From Bacteroidaceae bacterium (GTDB lineage Bacteria > Bacteroidota > Bacteroidia > Bacteroidales > Bacteroidaceae): 62,022 nucleotides of DNA. The notes beneath the pieces are model-generated. The model ran no database searches. It saw only the letters and a list, made by a program, of their open reading frames with translations, and was not told the origin of the DNA. Location: positions 1-62,022 of the forward strand of contig BLLV01000230.1 in NCBI GenBank assembly GCA_011959205.1, given 5' to 3'. The position numbers and the translations under genes are program-made. Below, piece by piece: positions 45,346-55,700 of the stretch (within the stretch, counting starts at the first letter, position 1; the number at the start of each line of letters is the position of its first letter).

Positions 45346-45372
45346 AATTATTAGTCTTGAGTTTGTTCGATG

Positions 45373-45380
45373 CAAAGATA
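45373..45380 (-). promoter_or_regulatory. -7 element of the GH43-GH51-GH35 unit
   Basis: The minus strand reads TATCTTTG and would start transcription near 45366, about 20 nt before the ATG at 45345. No clear TTTG box is at the usual distance. Confidence 0.45.
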
Positions 45381-45513
45381 TATTATAGAAAACATTTTTA
45401 AGTATATAAATCCTTCAAAAAAGGAACTGTATTCGGTCAAATGGATAAAAATGAAAATATGAATAGAAAAAAGTAGGGATATCAAAACAAGATGCATACA
45501 ACCTTGCAAACTT

Positions 45514-45543
45514 AAAAAGGCACATTTCATCACGAAATATGCC
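45514..45543 (-). terminator. Terminator of the PUL-B operon
   Basis: GGCACATTTC and GAAATATGCC form a 10-bp stem with one mismatch and a 5-nt loop. On the minus strand it is followed by TTTTTAAG. It separates SusC-SusD-GH43 from the GH43-GH51-GH35 unit. Confidence 0.7.
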
Positions 45544-45681
45544 TTCAATTCTAACTTAACCTAAATCTATTATTAACCTCACAGTATGTTCATCTTACCC
45601 TTGAAAACTATCACTAATACCTCAGACTCTATTGTATCTTCTTACCGAAAAACAAAGATAGAGCTATCGATAGAGAAGCAC

Positions 45682-45766
45682 TATCACAAATGATTCAAAA
45701 ATAATACCAAATCATTCAGCATTCAATCATTGCACATTTTTTATATCTTTTGCATCATTTGTGATA
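45682..45766. repeat. 13-bp inverted repeat after the PUL-B GH43 gene
   Basis: TATCACAAATGAT (45682-45694) and ATCATTTGTGATA (45754-45766) are perfect inverse copies, 59 bp apart, with further AATCATT copies in between. The structure starts 3 bp after the GH43 stop and may protect or end the transcript. Confidence 0.6.
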
Positions 45767-45769
45767 AGA

Positions 45770-46912
45770 TTATCGAAAGAAATCCAGTTTCCAACTATTC
45801 ATCCATTCCACGTATGGAGTTCCTTCCTTGAATTGGATGGGCAACCAAATATAACGGGCATCACTGGGGTGCTTCGGGCGCCAGATATCTGCCATAAATA
45901 TAAAGGCATCTTTCTTTCCCTCTACTTTTAGTATATAAGTACTTTGTCCGCCGAATGTAAGTTCCGAATCCGGTCCCACACAAGGATTAGGATGCTGAGT
46001 CCACGGACCATGAATAGAAGAAGACGAGAACATACGGGCCTCATTGGGAGCCCAACCGGTACAGCCGGAAGTGATCATCCAATAAGTTCCGTCTTTCTTG
46101 AAGATGGCAGGAGCCTCATTGTGTCCGGCAGGAGCCACACGCACATAGTTTCCTGTGTGTGAGAGGTAGTCATCACTCAGTTCCGCTATCTGAAGCGTGA
46201 GGTTTTCTTCGGAAGAGTAGATATGGTAGGCTTTGCCGTCCTCATCTACATAGAGGGTCATATCACGGGACATCTGTCCACCGTCCAAGTCACGTTTCAC
46301 TATCAAGCCTTTGTTTACGGCATCCGTCCATTCAGGAGTCCACCATTTCTCATAATTCTTGGCATTCAGTGTATCCAGTACCGCAACAGCCTGCTCGTCC
46401 ATATCGGCAGGTAGTTTGCCAGCATTGACGCGCCCCGAACGAATGAAACGGTAAGGACCGGTGGGAGTATCACTGACAGCCACTCCGGCACGAGCGGCCG
46501 AATAGCCTTTTCCTTTCAGTTCCAGATGAAACCACATCACGAACTTTCCTGTTTTCGCATTATAGATCACTTTAGGGCGTTCCAGAACGCAGCCACGTGC
46601 TATGTCGCTACTATCGTCATCGACTACGGCAAGCACCACGCCTTCGTTCTTCCAGTCGGTAAGATTCCGGGAAGAATAGCACATCACTCCCACCATGGCG
46701 CTGCTGGTGGTATCGCATTTATTCTCGCCGAACCAGTAGTATGTTCCGTCATGGTACATCACTCCGCCCCCGTGGGCATTGATATGCTCGCCGTTGTTGT
46801 CAGGCCATATCTCGCCTGAACGAATGGGTTGCAACGGCTCATTGCTGCATCCGCAAAGGAAAATCAACGCTGTGCACAATACACACAAGCTGTTTCTCAA
46901 TTTACTCATCAT
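45770..46912 (-). CDS. GH43 galactan-type enzyme (subfamily 24/34-like), lipoprotein
   Basis: The 380-residue protein has a lipobox (IFLCGC, Cys near 22) and a single GH43 propeller. The starting segment INAHGGGVMYHDGTYYWFGE and the central DGGQMSRDMTLYVDEDGKAY are typical of the GH43 group with exo-beta-1,3-galactanase and beta-galactosidase/galactofuranosidase members (subfamilies 24 and 34, as far as I recall). The assignment to one subfamily is not certain. It follows susD of PUL-B after a gap that contains a hairpin, and ends at a terminator. If it is a galactanase, the PUL-B target would be a beta-1,3-galactan backbone. Confidence 0.82.
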   Translation of the reverse strand: MMSKLRNSLCVLCTALIFLCGCSNEPLQPIRSGEIWPDNNGEHINAHGGGVMYHDGTYYWFGENKCDTTSSAMVGVMCYSSRNLTDWKNEGVVLAVVDDDSSDIARGCVLERPKVIYNAKTGKFVMWFHLELKGKGYSAARAGVAVSDTPTGPYRFIRSGRVNAGKLPADMDEQAVAVLDTLNAKNYEKWWTPEWTDAVNKGLIVKRDLDGGQMSRDMTLYVDEDGKAYHIYSSEENLTLQIAELSDDYLSHTGNYVRVAPAGHNEAPAIFKKDGTYWMITSGCTGWAPNEARMFSSSSIHGPWTQHPNPCVGPDSELTFGGQSTYILKVEGKKDAFIFMADIWRPKHPSDARYIWLPIQFKEGTPYVEWMNSWKLDFFR

Positions 46913-46940
46913 GAATTATTTTTTAGTACCAATATAAAGC

Positions 46941-46975
46941 GGACTACGGATTTAAATCATTTCAAGCCGTAGTCC
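46941..46975 (-). promoter_or_regulatory. Hairpin between susD and GH43 in PUL-B
   Basis: GGACTACGG (46941-46949) and CCGTAGTCC (46967-46975) form a perfect 9-bp stem with a 17-nt loop. No T-run follows on the minus strand, so it is more likely a processing or stability element that raises susCD mRNA above the enzyme mRNA. Confidence 0.5.
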
Positions 46976-47046
46976 TCCTATTATCTCATCTGCACATTCA
47001 TCAGACTTACTTTATCAGTATCAATAATATCTGTTGAAAACGACCA

Positions 47047-49071
47047 TTAATCGGTCAGCTCTTCATCAGCCACTGCTTCTTCCCAATTGGTAAACATCGG
47101 AACTGCCTCATCATATCCGTCATATCCATAATTCTGACGAAGCCGTGCACCTGTATTGGCCGTGATAGCAGAATTGGGAACCGGCCAGAATAAATTACGC
47201 TTGTCTACCCGATAATTCAATTCCTTGTTGGACACAATAGGACCATGATTGAATATATTGCAGCGTGTGGTACGTTTGTACCAATAGCTTCCTCCATTCA
47301 AATCCGTACCACTTTGTTTGTCCCAAGTAGACAGATCATAAGTTTCCCCCCATTCGTCGGGCTGACCGCTACGAGCAAGACACCAGGAGATACGAGCCAG
47401 TTCAGGCTGTCGCCACTCCTCCAGATAAAGTTCCCGGGCACGTTCGTCAGCAATGTCACCAATAGTTACGGTAGTAAACATCTTTTTGGCATTAGCACGA
47501 CGACGAACTACATTCACATCTTCAGCAGCACCAGCCAAATTACCTTGGTAGAATTTGGCTTCGGCACGGAGCAAGTAAGTTTCTGCCAAACGGAATAAAT
47601 ACAGATTGCCATTGGATACGCTATTGCCCTTGGTAGCTCCATTGAACTGGTTAGCTCCTTTGTTCTCTTCGGCACTCTGGTCAAGAATATATACTTTATA
47701 CAACGGAGTTGGGAACCAACTACGGATGGTATCAGAACAAAGCAAATCACCTTTTTTCACCAATAACTCACCCGTTTCCGTATCATAATAATCTTCCGGT
47801 GCATACAACATCATATTCTGTCCGTAATAAGCCGACTTGGGGTTATTATATTTGAGATCGGTCATTTCCATCCAGTTACCCAATTCACGACTATGGCGCA
47901 TATCTTGCCAGTCTGTTTCACCATCATAATTCCAAATAGTCTGGTTATAATGATAGGAAGTACGGAAGCAACCTATACCACGTCCCATAGCACGTACCCA
48001 GTCCAGTTCGGCATTATACTCACCGGAGTTACGTGAATAATTATAGGTAGGCGATCCTAAATTATGCGGGTCACGGATAATGCCGTTGCTCCAATGTACA
48101 CACATGGCACGCATCTGCGGATATGAAATGAAACCTTCGGTATAATAGTTCAGCACAGGCATAATCATTTCCGTGTTGGAGGCGTCGGTTATGTTCACCC
48201 CACGGTGCAAATCCCAAATAACATTACGTTCCACCGACCATGTTTCCGGATTGCCCGAAGGAATATTCGTCCCGAACGGTGCCTGCATCAAAGCCAAGCC
48301 ATGGTTATTTATTAAATCGGTAGCCAGCTGTTCTGCTTTTTGGTACTCACCTATCACCAGATAGCACTTGATAAGCAACTGCTTACAAGCTTCCTGATTG
48401 ACAGTACCCAAATAATCTATCTTTTTCTGTGGAGACACATGCTCTACTGCAAATTCCAAGTCATGTACCATCATCTGAAAAATCGCTTCCTTGCTAGTGG
48501 ACTTGTAATTTTGTTTAGGCACTTCAATCAGCTTCGTAATCAAAGGTATGTCACCAAACAACAGCACACCATGATAATAAGCGTATGCACGATGGAAATA
48601 AGCACGTCCCAGATACTCGTCACGCAAAACAGGATCCAACCCTGCCACCTTACCCACATTAGAGATAATGGTATTGGCAAAAGTCACACTATTCCATGTA
48701 CGGTCCCAGAAACGCGACATTGCATTTTCATCACCCCCTCCCCTCATGCCGGAAGTCGGAGTAATCTTATTGGCAAAATCATCCTGCATATTACCAGCAT
48801 CGGTCTTGGCATACAAACCGAGATCGGTCATGAAATAGAGGGAAGCCATGGGAACTACGTTACCGTTTCCGTCCATCAGCATTTCTTTCAACCCGTAATC
48901 ACACATAGCCAATGCTGAACGCAGACCAGATTCGGTGGTATATGTATTTTCGGGATTGTAGAACGACAATGGGTCCTGTTTCAGGAAATCATCCGTGCAG
49001 CCGACACTCAACAAAGCAGTCGAAGCCAACACCATACATGCTTTCGTAAATAATGTATTGCTTGTTTTCAT
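47047..49071 (-). CDS. SusD-like glycan-binding lipoprotein (PUL-B)
   Basis: The 674-residue outer-membrane lipoprotein has a lipobox near Cys25 (ALLSVGC), the N-terminal SusD domain with tetratricopeptide-like helices (about 60-330; EYLGRAYFHRAYAYYHGVLL) and the C-terminal RagB/SusD part (RLAETYLLRAEAKFYQGNLA; RARELYLEEWRQPELARI). It caps the partner SusC and binds the glycan. It is longer than the typical 500-600 residues because of inserts in the middle. The start at 49071 (MKTSNTLF) is the first ATG; a TTG at 49083 is in frame. It starts 16 bp after susC ends. Confidence 0.94.
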   Translation of the reverse strand: MKTSNTLFTKACMVLASTALLSVGCTDDFLKQDPLSFYNPENTYTTESGLRSALAMCDYGLKEMLMDGNGNVVPMASLYFMTDLGLYAKTDAGNMQDDFANKITPTSGMRGGGDENAMSRFWDRTWNSVTFANTIISNVGKVAGLDPVLRDEYLGRAYFHRAYAYYHGVLLFGDIPLITKLIEVPKQNYKSTSKEAIFQMMVHDLEFAVEHVSPQKKIDYLGTVNQEACKQLLIKCYLVIGEYQKAEQLATDLINNHGLALMQAPFGTNIPSGNPETWSVERNVIWDLHRGVNITDASNTEMIMPVLNYYTEGFISYPQMRAMCVHWSNGIIRDPHNLGSPTYNYSRNSGEYNAELDWVRAMGRGIGCFRTSYHYNQTIWNYDGETDWQDMRHSRELGNWMEMTDLKYNNPKSAYYGQNMMLYAPEDYYDTETGELLVKKGDLLCSDTIRSWFPTPLYKVYILDQSAEENKGANQFNGATKGNSVSNGNLYLFRLAETYLLRAEAKFYQGNLAGAAEDVNVVRRRANAKKMFTTVTIGDIADERARELYLEEWRQPELARISWCLARSGQPDEWGETYDLSTWDKQSGTDLNGGSYWYKRTTRCNIFNHGPIVSNKELNYRVDKRNLFWPVPNSAITANTGARLRQNYGYDGYDEAVPMFTNWEEAVADEELTD

Positions 49072-49087
49072 AATGTTTTTCAATGAT

Positions 49088-52000
49088 TTAGAGTGTTACG
49101 TTAATACCAAAGTTAAAGGAACGTGTAGCCAATCCACCAGTTTCCGGATCCCCATATTTCCAATTGTCGAAAGTGCATACGTTCTTGCAACTTGCCGTGA
49201 GACGAATACGGTCTATCATATATCTCCGTGTCCATTTCTGTGGCAAGGTATAGCCTAATGTAATGTCGTCCAGACGGACAAAATTACGGTTATAAACTTT
49301 GTCCACCCCACCATTCAGACCTGTATTGGGACCTGCTGCATTCAAACGACAATATTCGTTAGTTGGATTCTCGGGTGTCCAATATTCACGGGCTGCCACA
49401 TTAAAGCCATTGGTCACTTGAGAACCGCCATTTTCCTGATTCAACCAGTAACCAGCACGGCTTTTATGTCCCATATAGGAGTACAAAGAAACAGAGAGAG
49501 TCAAGTCCTTCCACAAAGTGAAATCATTACGCAAGTTCCAATAAATGGGAGGAGTAGTGGTTCCATGATACACTTTATCGTTATCATTATAAACCGGTAT
49601 GCGAGTGCCGTCTTCCAATATTTGGTCATCCTCCGTATAATGATTTACAACTTTCGGGTCACCCGGTTTCTGCCCAACTAAAGCAGCTGCTGCAATATCT
49701 TCGGGGGTATTCTGCCAAACACCATCGGTTTCATAATACCAAATGGTACCGATAGCCTGACCGATAAACCAACCGTTAGAAGTGTCATCCCTTTCTACAC
49801 CATTCTCATCATAATCATAATAAATATGGTTAATCTTATTCTTATTGATAGAGAAACCTACAGAAGTATTCCATGTAAAATTCTTATTCTGAATATTCGT
49901 AGAGTTCACTGCTATTTCAAAACCTTGGTTCTGCACTTCACCCAAATTAGCCATAATAGAACCAAATCCCGAGAAATTGGGCAGGCGCTGACTCATAATC
50001 ATATCAGTCGTCCTCTTCAAATAGTAATCCAGATTGGCTGTCAGTCGTCCATTCCAGAACGAAAGGTCCAAACCAACATTCCATGCTTGCGTCTTTTCCC
50101 ATTCCAGATTGGGAGCAGCCAGACGGCTCATATAAAGTGGATTGACCACGTTAGAATTACCGTTCTGGAAGTATACCATGTTTCCTCCTGCTAATGACAG
50201 ATTGGACAAGGTAGAGTACACATCACCAAATTCGCGGTTACCATTGCTTCCCCAAGACAGACGCAACTTACCCATATCCAACCAATCGCTGGTATCGGAC
50301 AGGAAACTTTCTTCAGAGAACACCCAACTCAGACCAACCGATCCGAAGTTACCCCAAGGATTGTTGGAACCGAAACCGGAATAACCGTCTCGGCGAAATG
50401 TTCCTGTAAACATATAACGATCCTTAAAGCCATAGAACAAACGTCCCAGATAAGAAGCGGCACTGTAGTGGCTGTCACTGGTACTGAAACTGCTCTGCGT
50501 TTTGTTTGCCCCTTGTGTATAATGGAAGCCCAACGCATCACTCGGCGTGATGTTACGTGCATGAATATTGTCGCTCCAGTAACGATGTTCCTCGGCCTCC
50601 TGTACAAATGTAGCGGTGAAGTGATGATCGCCGAAAGTCTTATCCCAAGTGATGGTATTATTCAAGTTCCAGTCAAAATTTTTAGACCAGCCACGGTTTA
50701 CACCCCGATCGGCCGCCGAAGCATTAGGCAAATCGGCAGACATCCAATAACGGTCATAGAACCATTGATAGCGGGGAGCAATATTGAATTGATAAGAAAA
50801 ACCCGCAGGCAAGGTAATTTTAGCATTAAAAATGGTATTCAATACAGTATAACCTTTTTCCAAATCATAATATTGACGGTCGAAATAATAATTATACCCT
50901 CCATTAGTAGGAAGACCGGACATCGGATATTGCTCATAACCTCCCTCTCCATTGTACATGGAAGCATACGGAGAATTACGCAACATGTTGTTGTCCCAAT
51001 AATTGCTGCCAAGAGATACCTGGATATCACCATCCGAACGATCCTGGAAATTAACATTGGCTCCTACCTCCAACCAATCCGTAATTTTGGCATTAATCTT
51101 CATGTTAGAGCGGAATGCCTTGTATTCATTACCTTGTACGGCTCCTTCGTTATTGATATAACCCAGCGAGAAATAATAGTTCACACGTTCGGTAGCTCCC
51201 GAGATGCTAGCGTTGTAGTCTTGATTTAAACCGGTACGGAAAGTAGCATCATTCCAATCAATCATATGCCCGTTCAGGAAATTTTCCATCATCATTGGGG
51301 AATTATTGAATTCCAGACGACGAGCAAACAAACCAAGCATGGATTCACCTTCACTAAGGCCTATACCGCTGACACCGATATTGGAAGCCCAAGCTTTCTG
51401 CTCCGCTTCCGTCAATGTGCGGGGATCATCATAATAACCATTAGGATACAGCAAGTTGCCATTACCGTCTTTGGCTCGGTAGTAGCCGTACAGACCATCC
51501 TCACCTTGTCCATACGTATAATACATTTTACGCCAGTCCTGATGGAATTTCAAATAACCAGCAGCATCAAAATAATCGCGGTAATCCGATTTACCGGAAA
51601 CCGAAAGATTAGCACCTACATTAATTACCGGCTTGCCTTCCTTACCTTTCTTGGTCGTGATAATAATAACACCAGCAGCAGCCTTGGCTCCATAAATGGC
51701 AGCAGAAGATGCATCCTTCAACACATCAATTTGTGCGATGTCATCGGGATTGATTTCTGAAAGCTCACCATAAAAAGCCATACCGTCCAATACAATCATC
51801 GGACTAGCATTGGTTCCCAACGAGTTCTGTCCACGCAGCCGAATGGAAGCATCACTACCTTTTGCTGTTGCATCGTAACCGATCTGCAATCCTGGTGTAC
51901 CACGCAATACATCTTGAACAGAAGCAGGATTTTGATCAGCAATCTTGGAAGGGTTAATTTGTACTACCGAACCTGTCAAGTCCTTCTTACGCATTGTACC

Positions 52001-52396
52001 ATAACCTACCACTACCACTTCCTCCAGCATCTCGCTGTCTTCAGTCAAAGTCAAATTTACCGGTTTGCCTATCACAGCTTTCATTTCTACCGTCTTATAA
52101 CCAATGTATGAAATAACTAATGTGGAACCAGGAACCACATTCAATGTAAAATTACCATCAAAATCGGTAATCGTACCATTCGTAGTACCTTTCTCCAATA
52201 CACTAGCACCAATTACAGGTTCGCCAGTAGCATCTTTAATAACTCCTGAAATGGATTGTTTCTGTTGTTGAACTGTCTGAACGGAAGGCACAATTTCTTC
52301 AGCCATCACACCAAGCGGCTGAGTTACAATGAAACCCGTACAAAGTAACAAGGCAGTCATGGCCTTTCGATTTCTTTTAAACGAATTTTCTTTCAT
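49088..52396 (-). CDS. SusC-like TonB-dependent outer-membrane receptor (PUL-B)
   Basis: The 1102-residue importer takes glycan fragments into the periplasm using TonB energy. It has a signal peptide (about 1-32), a CarboxypepD-like domain (about 45-130; GEPVIGASVLEKG, DFDGNFTLNV), a TonB-box-like stretch (EEVVVVGYGTM), the plug (VDVLKDASSAAIYGAKAAAG) and the 22-strand barrel ending in SFNFGINVTL. The frame is complete, unlike the PUL-A homologue. It is divergent from the hybrid two-component regulator, which probably controls it. Confidence 0.95.
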   Translation of the reverse strand: MKENSFKRNRKAMTALLLCTGFIVTQPLGVMAEEIVPSVQTVQQQKQSISGVIKDATGEPVIGASVLEKGTTNGTITDFDGNFTLNVVPGSTLVISYIGYKTVEMKAVIGKPVNLTLTEDSEMLEEVVVVGYGTMRKKDLTGSVVQINPSKIADQNPASVQDVLRGTPGLQIGYDATAKGSDASIRLRGQNSLGTNASPMIVLDGMAFYGELSEINPDDIAQIDVLKDASSAAIYGAKAAAGVIIITTKKGKEGKPVINVGANLSVSGKSDYRDYFDAAGYLKFHQDWRKMYYTYGQGEDGLYGYYRAKDGNGNLLYPNGYYDDPRTLTEAEQKAWASNIGVSGIGLSEGESMLGLFARRLEFNNSPMMMENFLNGHMIDWNDATFRTGLNQDYNASISGATERVNYYFSLGYINNEGAVQGNEYKAFRSNMKINAKITDWLEVGANVNFQDRSDGDIQVSLGSNYWDNNMLRNSPYASMYNGEGGYEQYPMSGLPTNGGYNYYFDRQYYDLEKGYTVLNTIFNAKITLPAGFSYQFNIAPRYQWFYDRYWMSADLPNASAADRGVNRGWSKNFDWNLNNTITWDKTFGDHHFTATFVQEAEEHRYWSDNIHARNITPSDALGFHYTQGANKTQSSFSTSDSHYSAASYLGRLFYGFKDRYMFTGTFRRDGYSGFGSNNPWGNFGSVGLSWVFSEESFLSDTSDWLDMGKLRLSWGSNGNREFGDVYSTLSNLSLAGGNMVYFQNGNSNVVNPLYMSRLAAPNLEWEKTQAWNVGLDLSFWNGRLTANLDYYLKRTTDMIMSQRLPNFSGFGSIMANLGEVQNQGFEIAVNSTNIQNKNFTWNTSVGFSINKNKINHIYYDYDENGVERDDTSNGWFIGQAIGTIWYYETDGVWQNTPEDIAAAALVGQKPGDPKVVNHYTEDDQILEDGTRIPVYNDNDKVYHGTTTPPIYWNLRNDFTLWKDLTLSVSLYSYMGHKSRAGYWLNQENGGSQVTNGFNVAAREYWTPENPTNEYCRLNAAGPNTGLNGGVDKVYNRNFVRLDDITLGYTLPQKWTRRYMIDRIRLTASCKNVCTFDNWKYGDPETGGLATRSFNFGINVTL

Positions 52397-52549
52397 CGTC
52401 TTTCTTTTATAATTAGATTTAATTAAGGTAATAAACTCTCATATTCTGAATCCGAAGCATCTATCAAAGCATCCGGACAAGACATTCAATGAACTCAAAT
52501 CTATGTTTTCATAAGCATTAGAATTTTTAATTTGTTTTTTTTCTACACG

Positions 52550-52557
52550 CAAATATA
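52550..52557 (-). promoter_or_regulatory. Candidate -7 element for the PUL-B susC
   Basis: The minus strand reads TATATTTG, which would give a leader of about 147 nt, common for susC genes. A second candidate is TAGATTTG at 52496-52503. Neither has a good TTTG box upstream, as expected for an activator-dependent promoter. Confidence 0.35.
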
Positions 52558-52604
52558 AAAATAACATAAAAAACAGATAGAGAAAAACTAAGCAAGAAAG
52601 GTAT

Positions 52605-52628
52605 AAAAATCGTTCATAACGAGTTTTT
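52605..52628. promoter_or_regulatory. Palindromic site between PUL-B susC and its regulator
   Basis: TCGTT-CAT-AACGA (52609-52621) is flanked by A5 on one side and, after one extra G, by T5 on the other. It lies about 50 bp upstream of the candidate susC -7 element and about 60 bp before that of the regulator. It is a possible binding site for the hybrid regulator. Confidence 0.35.
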
Positions 52629-52686
52629 AGCTGTCGTATGCTGAATATATCATGTATTCCAACAAGATTATTTTGGGAAAATACTG

Positions 52687-52694
52687 TATATTTG
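52687..52694 (+). promoter_or_regulatory. -7 element of the hybrid two-component regulator
   Basis: TATATTTG matches TAnnTTTG. Transcription would begin near 52701, 14 nt before the ATG. No TTTG box is present at the expected distance. Confidence 0.4.
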
Positions 52695-52714
52695 TGGCAT
52701 AAAAGTACCTTTAT

Positions 52715-55700
52715 ATGAAACACACATACTCATTTTCAATCTTATTACTATTCAGTTTTATTTTTCTGTTACGTGTATCTGCACAACCTTACGTTATCAA
52801 ACGTCTAGGAGTGGAAGACGGCATGTCCAACAATTATGTGGTAAGTATTACTCAAGACAAAAAAGGCTACCTATGGATAGCTACCGAATCCGGTCTGAAC
52901 AGATTTGACGGACGCCAGTTCAATGCCTACACCAAAAATAATTCGGGGTTGAGCAGTAACGAACTGAATGTCGTCCTTGCAGATCCATGCGAAAATAAAG
53001 TCTGGATAGGCACACAGCGGGACGGGCTTTGCTATTTCGACTATGAGACAGAAACAGTTTCCCCCATTTCTGCTACAGCAAATTATATGCTCAGCAATGA
53101 TATCACCGATTTATCAATTGCCGCCGACAGTGGTTTATGGATCACTCATTATCATTTCGGGGTGGATTACTACGATCGGAAAGCCAAAATGTTCACCTCC
53201 TACTCCTCTAAAGACGTAGACGGCCTGGAAGGTAATAACTGGGTGTCAAAGGAAGACGGAAACGGTAACTTGTATATCGGGCATCACCTTAAAGGATTAA
53301 GCATTGTATCCCTTAAAGACCGTACTGCCAAAAATTATCAGCATGACCCCAATAATCCTTATAGCATTCCCAATAATGAAGTACGTGCTCTATGCATAGA
53401 CAAGAATAAAAATGTATGGGTAGGCACCGATAACGGTCTGGCGCTTTTCAACCCACAAAGCGAAAAATTCACTGCGTTCAAACACATACAAGGAAATGAA
53501 AATTCGCTATTATCCAATCAAATTCTTGATATCAAACAGATGAAAGACGGTAGTCTATGGATAGGTACCAATATGGGAGGAGTAAGCATCCTTAATCTCA
53601 GGGAAAATACATTTATATCACCGGAAAATATTACATTCTCCAATATCACCGTAACCAATGACAACCATGGATTATCCGGACCCAATGCACGAAGTATCAT
53701 ACAGGATTCATTCGGAAACATCTGGGTCGGGAACTACCGCGGCGGAGTGGATTTCATCAGCTATGCACAGCCACTGTTCAACACCATTCCCTATACAATC
53801 GAGAAACAGGGCAAGATCAACAATAAACAAGTGTGGGGATTATGGGCAGACAATAATCAGATATGGCTGGGAGGAGAAGGTGAATTAGGGATTCATGAGA
53901 AAGGAAAGAAAACAAAAAACTTCTCTTTACACGAATGCCGGTTGCACCCGCAAACGCATATCAATGTGATTTACCAAGACAAACAGGAACGACTGTGGCT
54001 GGGTACTTATAAAAATGGAATATTGATTTATACTCCCAAAGACGGACGCATCACCCGCATAGGAGATAGAGACTCGGAGTTCCTTGATATCTGTTCCTTC
54101 AGCGAGGATACAAACGGCAAGATATGGATAGGTACACAAACGGGAATCTATTCTTATTTCAACAACCAATTGTCGTACGAGACAGAATTAAACGCCCAAT
54201 TACCCGACATTATGGTACACGGCATCATACGCGACAAAAACGGAAAACTATGGGTAGGAACATTCGGCAAAGGAGTGGTGATATTTGACGAAAATGACCA
54301 AATGCTTTATAATTTCACAACAGACCATTCATTTCCATCCAATGCCGTGAATTATATGATGGAAGATTCCCGCAAACGCATTCTTGTTGCTACCCGGGAA
54401 GGAATCATTATTTTCAAAGATGTCAGCCAGCCTAATGTATTTATGTCGTTCAGCGCAAAGGAAGGTCTAGAAAACACACAGGTACGCGCCATACAGGAAG
54501 ACCATGACGGCCATATATGGATAAGTACTAATGGTGGCATTTCCCGTTTGGATGAAAAGAACCAAAGATTCTACAACTACAACTATCATGACGGTGTGCC
54601 TATGGGTGACTTCATGGATGGTTCCACCTGCATCACTCCGGACGGCACGCTGTTTTTCGGTTCCCAAAACGGGGCCTGTTATTTCAATCCGCGTGAACTG
54701 TCATCACCACGTGAAGTCTCCCCTGTCACCATCACCCAATTCTTTATCTATAACAAACAGACAGAAAGCAGAAATACCCGGTTACCGATCCCCATCAGTA
54801 ACGGGAGGGTAGAGTTGCCTTATAACCAAAACACGTTTAACATTTCTTTCAATGTGTTGGACTATACACAAAGTTCGCAAGTGGAATTCTCATATATGCT
54901 GGAGGGGCTTGAGAATGCATGGTACAGCACCCAAGGAGACAATCAGGTCACCTTCCGCAACATACCGCACGGCAACTATGTGTTTAAGGTGAAAACACGC
55001 TTCCGCAACCAGGAGTGGAGCGAGAATGCAGCACAACTGACCGTGGTAATCAACCCGCCCGTATGGCTTACCTGGTATGCCAAACTAGGCTATGTCATGT
55101 TATTCATCCTCGCATTATATGCATTGCTCCGTTTCTATAAGCGCAAGCTGGACTTAGAGAGTTCATTGGAAGTGGAGCGCAAGCAAAGCCTGAACAAGCA
55201 GGAGCTGAACGAAGAACGCCTGCGCTTCTACACCAACATCACCCACGAACTGCGTACTCCGCTCACGCTGATCCTCGGCCCATTGGAAGACTTGCTGAGC
55301 GATGCCACCTTGTCGCCCAAACACGCCAACAAAATCAGCATCATTCATGATAGCGCCACCCGTCTGCTGAATCTGATAAACCGCATACTGGAGTTCCGCA
55401 AGACCGAAACCCAGAATCGTAAATTATCTGTGGCCAAGGGAAATTTGGGACAATTGGTGCAGGAAGTAGGATTGCGTTACAAAGAGTTGAATCCCAATAA
55501 CAAAGTAAATTACCACATTCATATCGAAACGGAAGATACGGAGATCTTCTATGACGCGGACATGATCACCATCATACTGGACAACCTGATGAGCAATGCC
55601 GCCAAATATACTTCCGAGGGAGATATCACCTTATCGCTCCGTTCGGTAGAAGAGAACCAGATAAAATACACGGAAATCAGTGTCAGTGATACCGGACACG

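Larger units (their letters stand above)
45381..45769. other. Gene-free region between PUL-B and the GH43 unit
   Basis: This stretch of about 390 bp holds a terminator (45514-45543), a second minus-strand -7-like box TATCTTTG at 45653-45660 and a 13-bp inverted repeat just after the GH43 stop. No open frame here resembles a gene. Confidence 0.6.
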
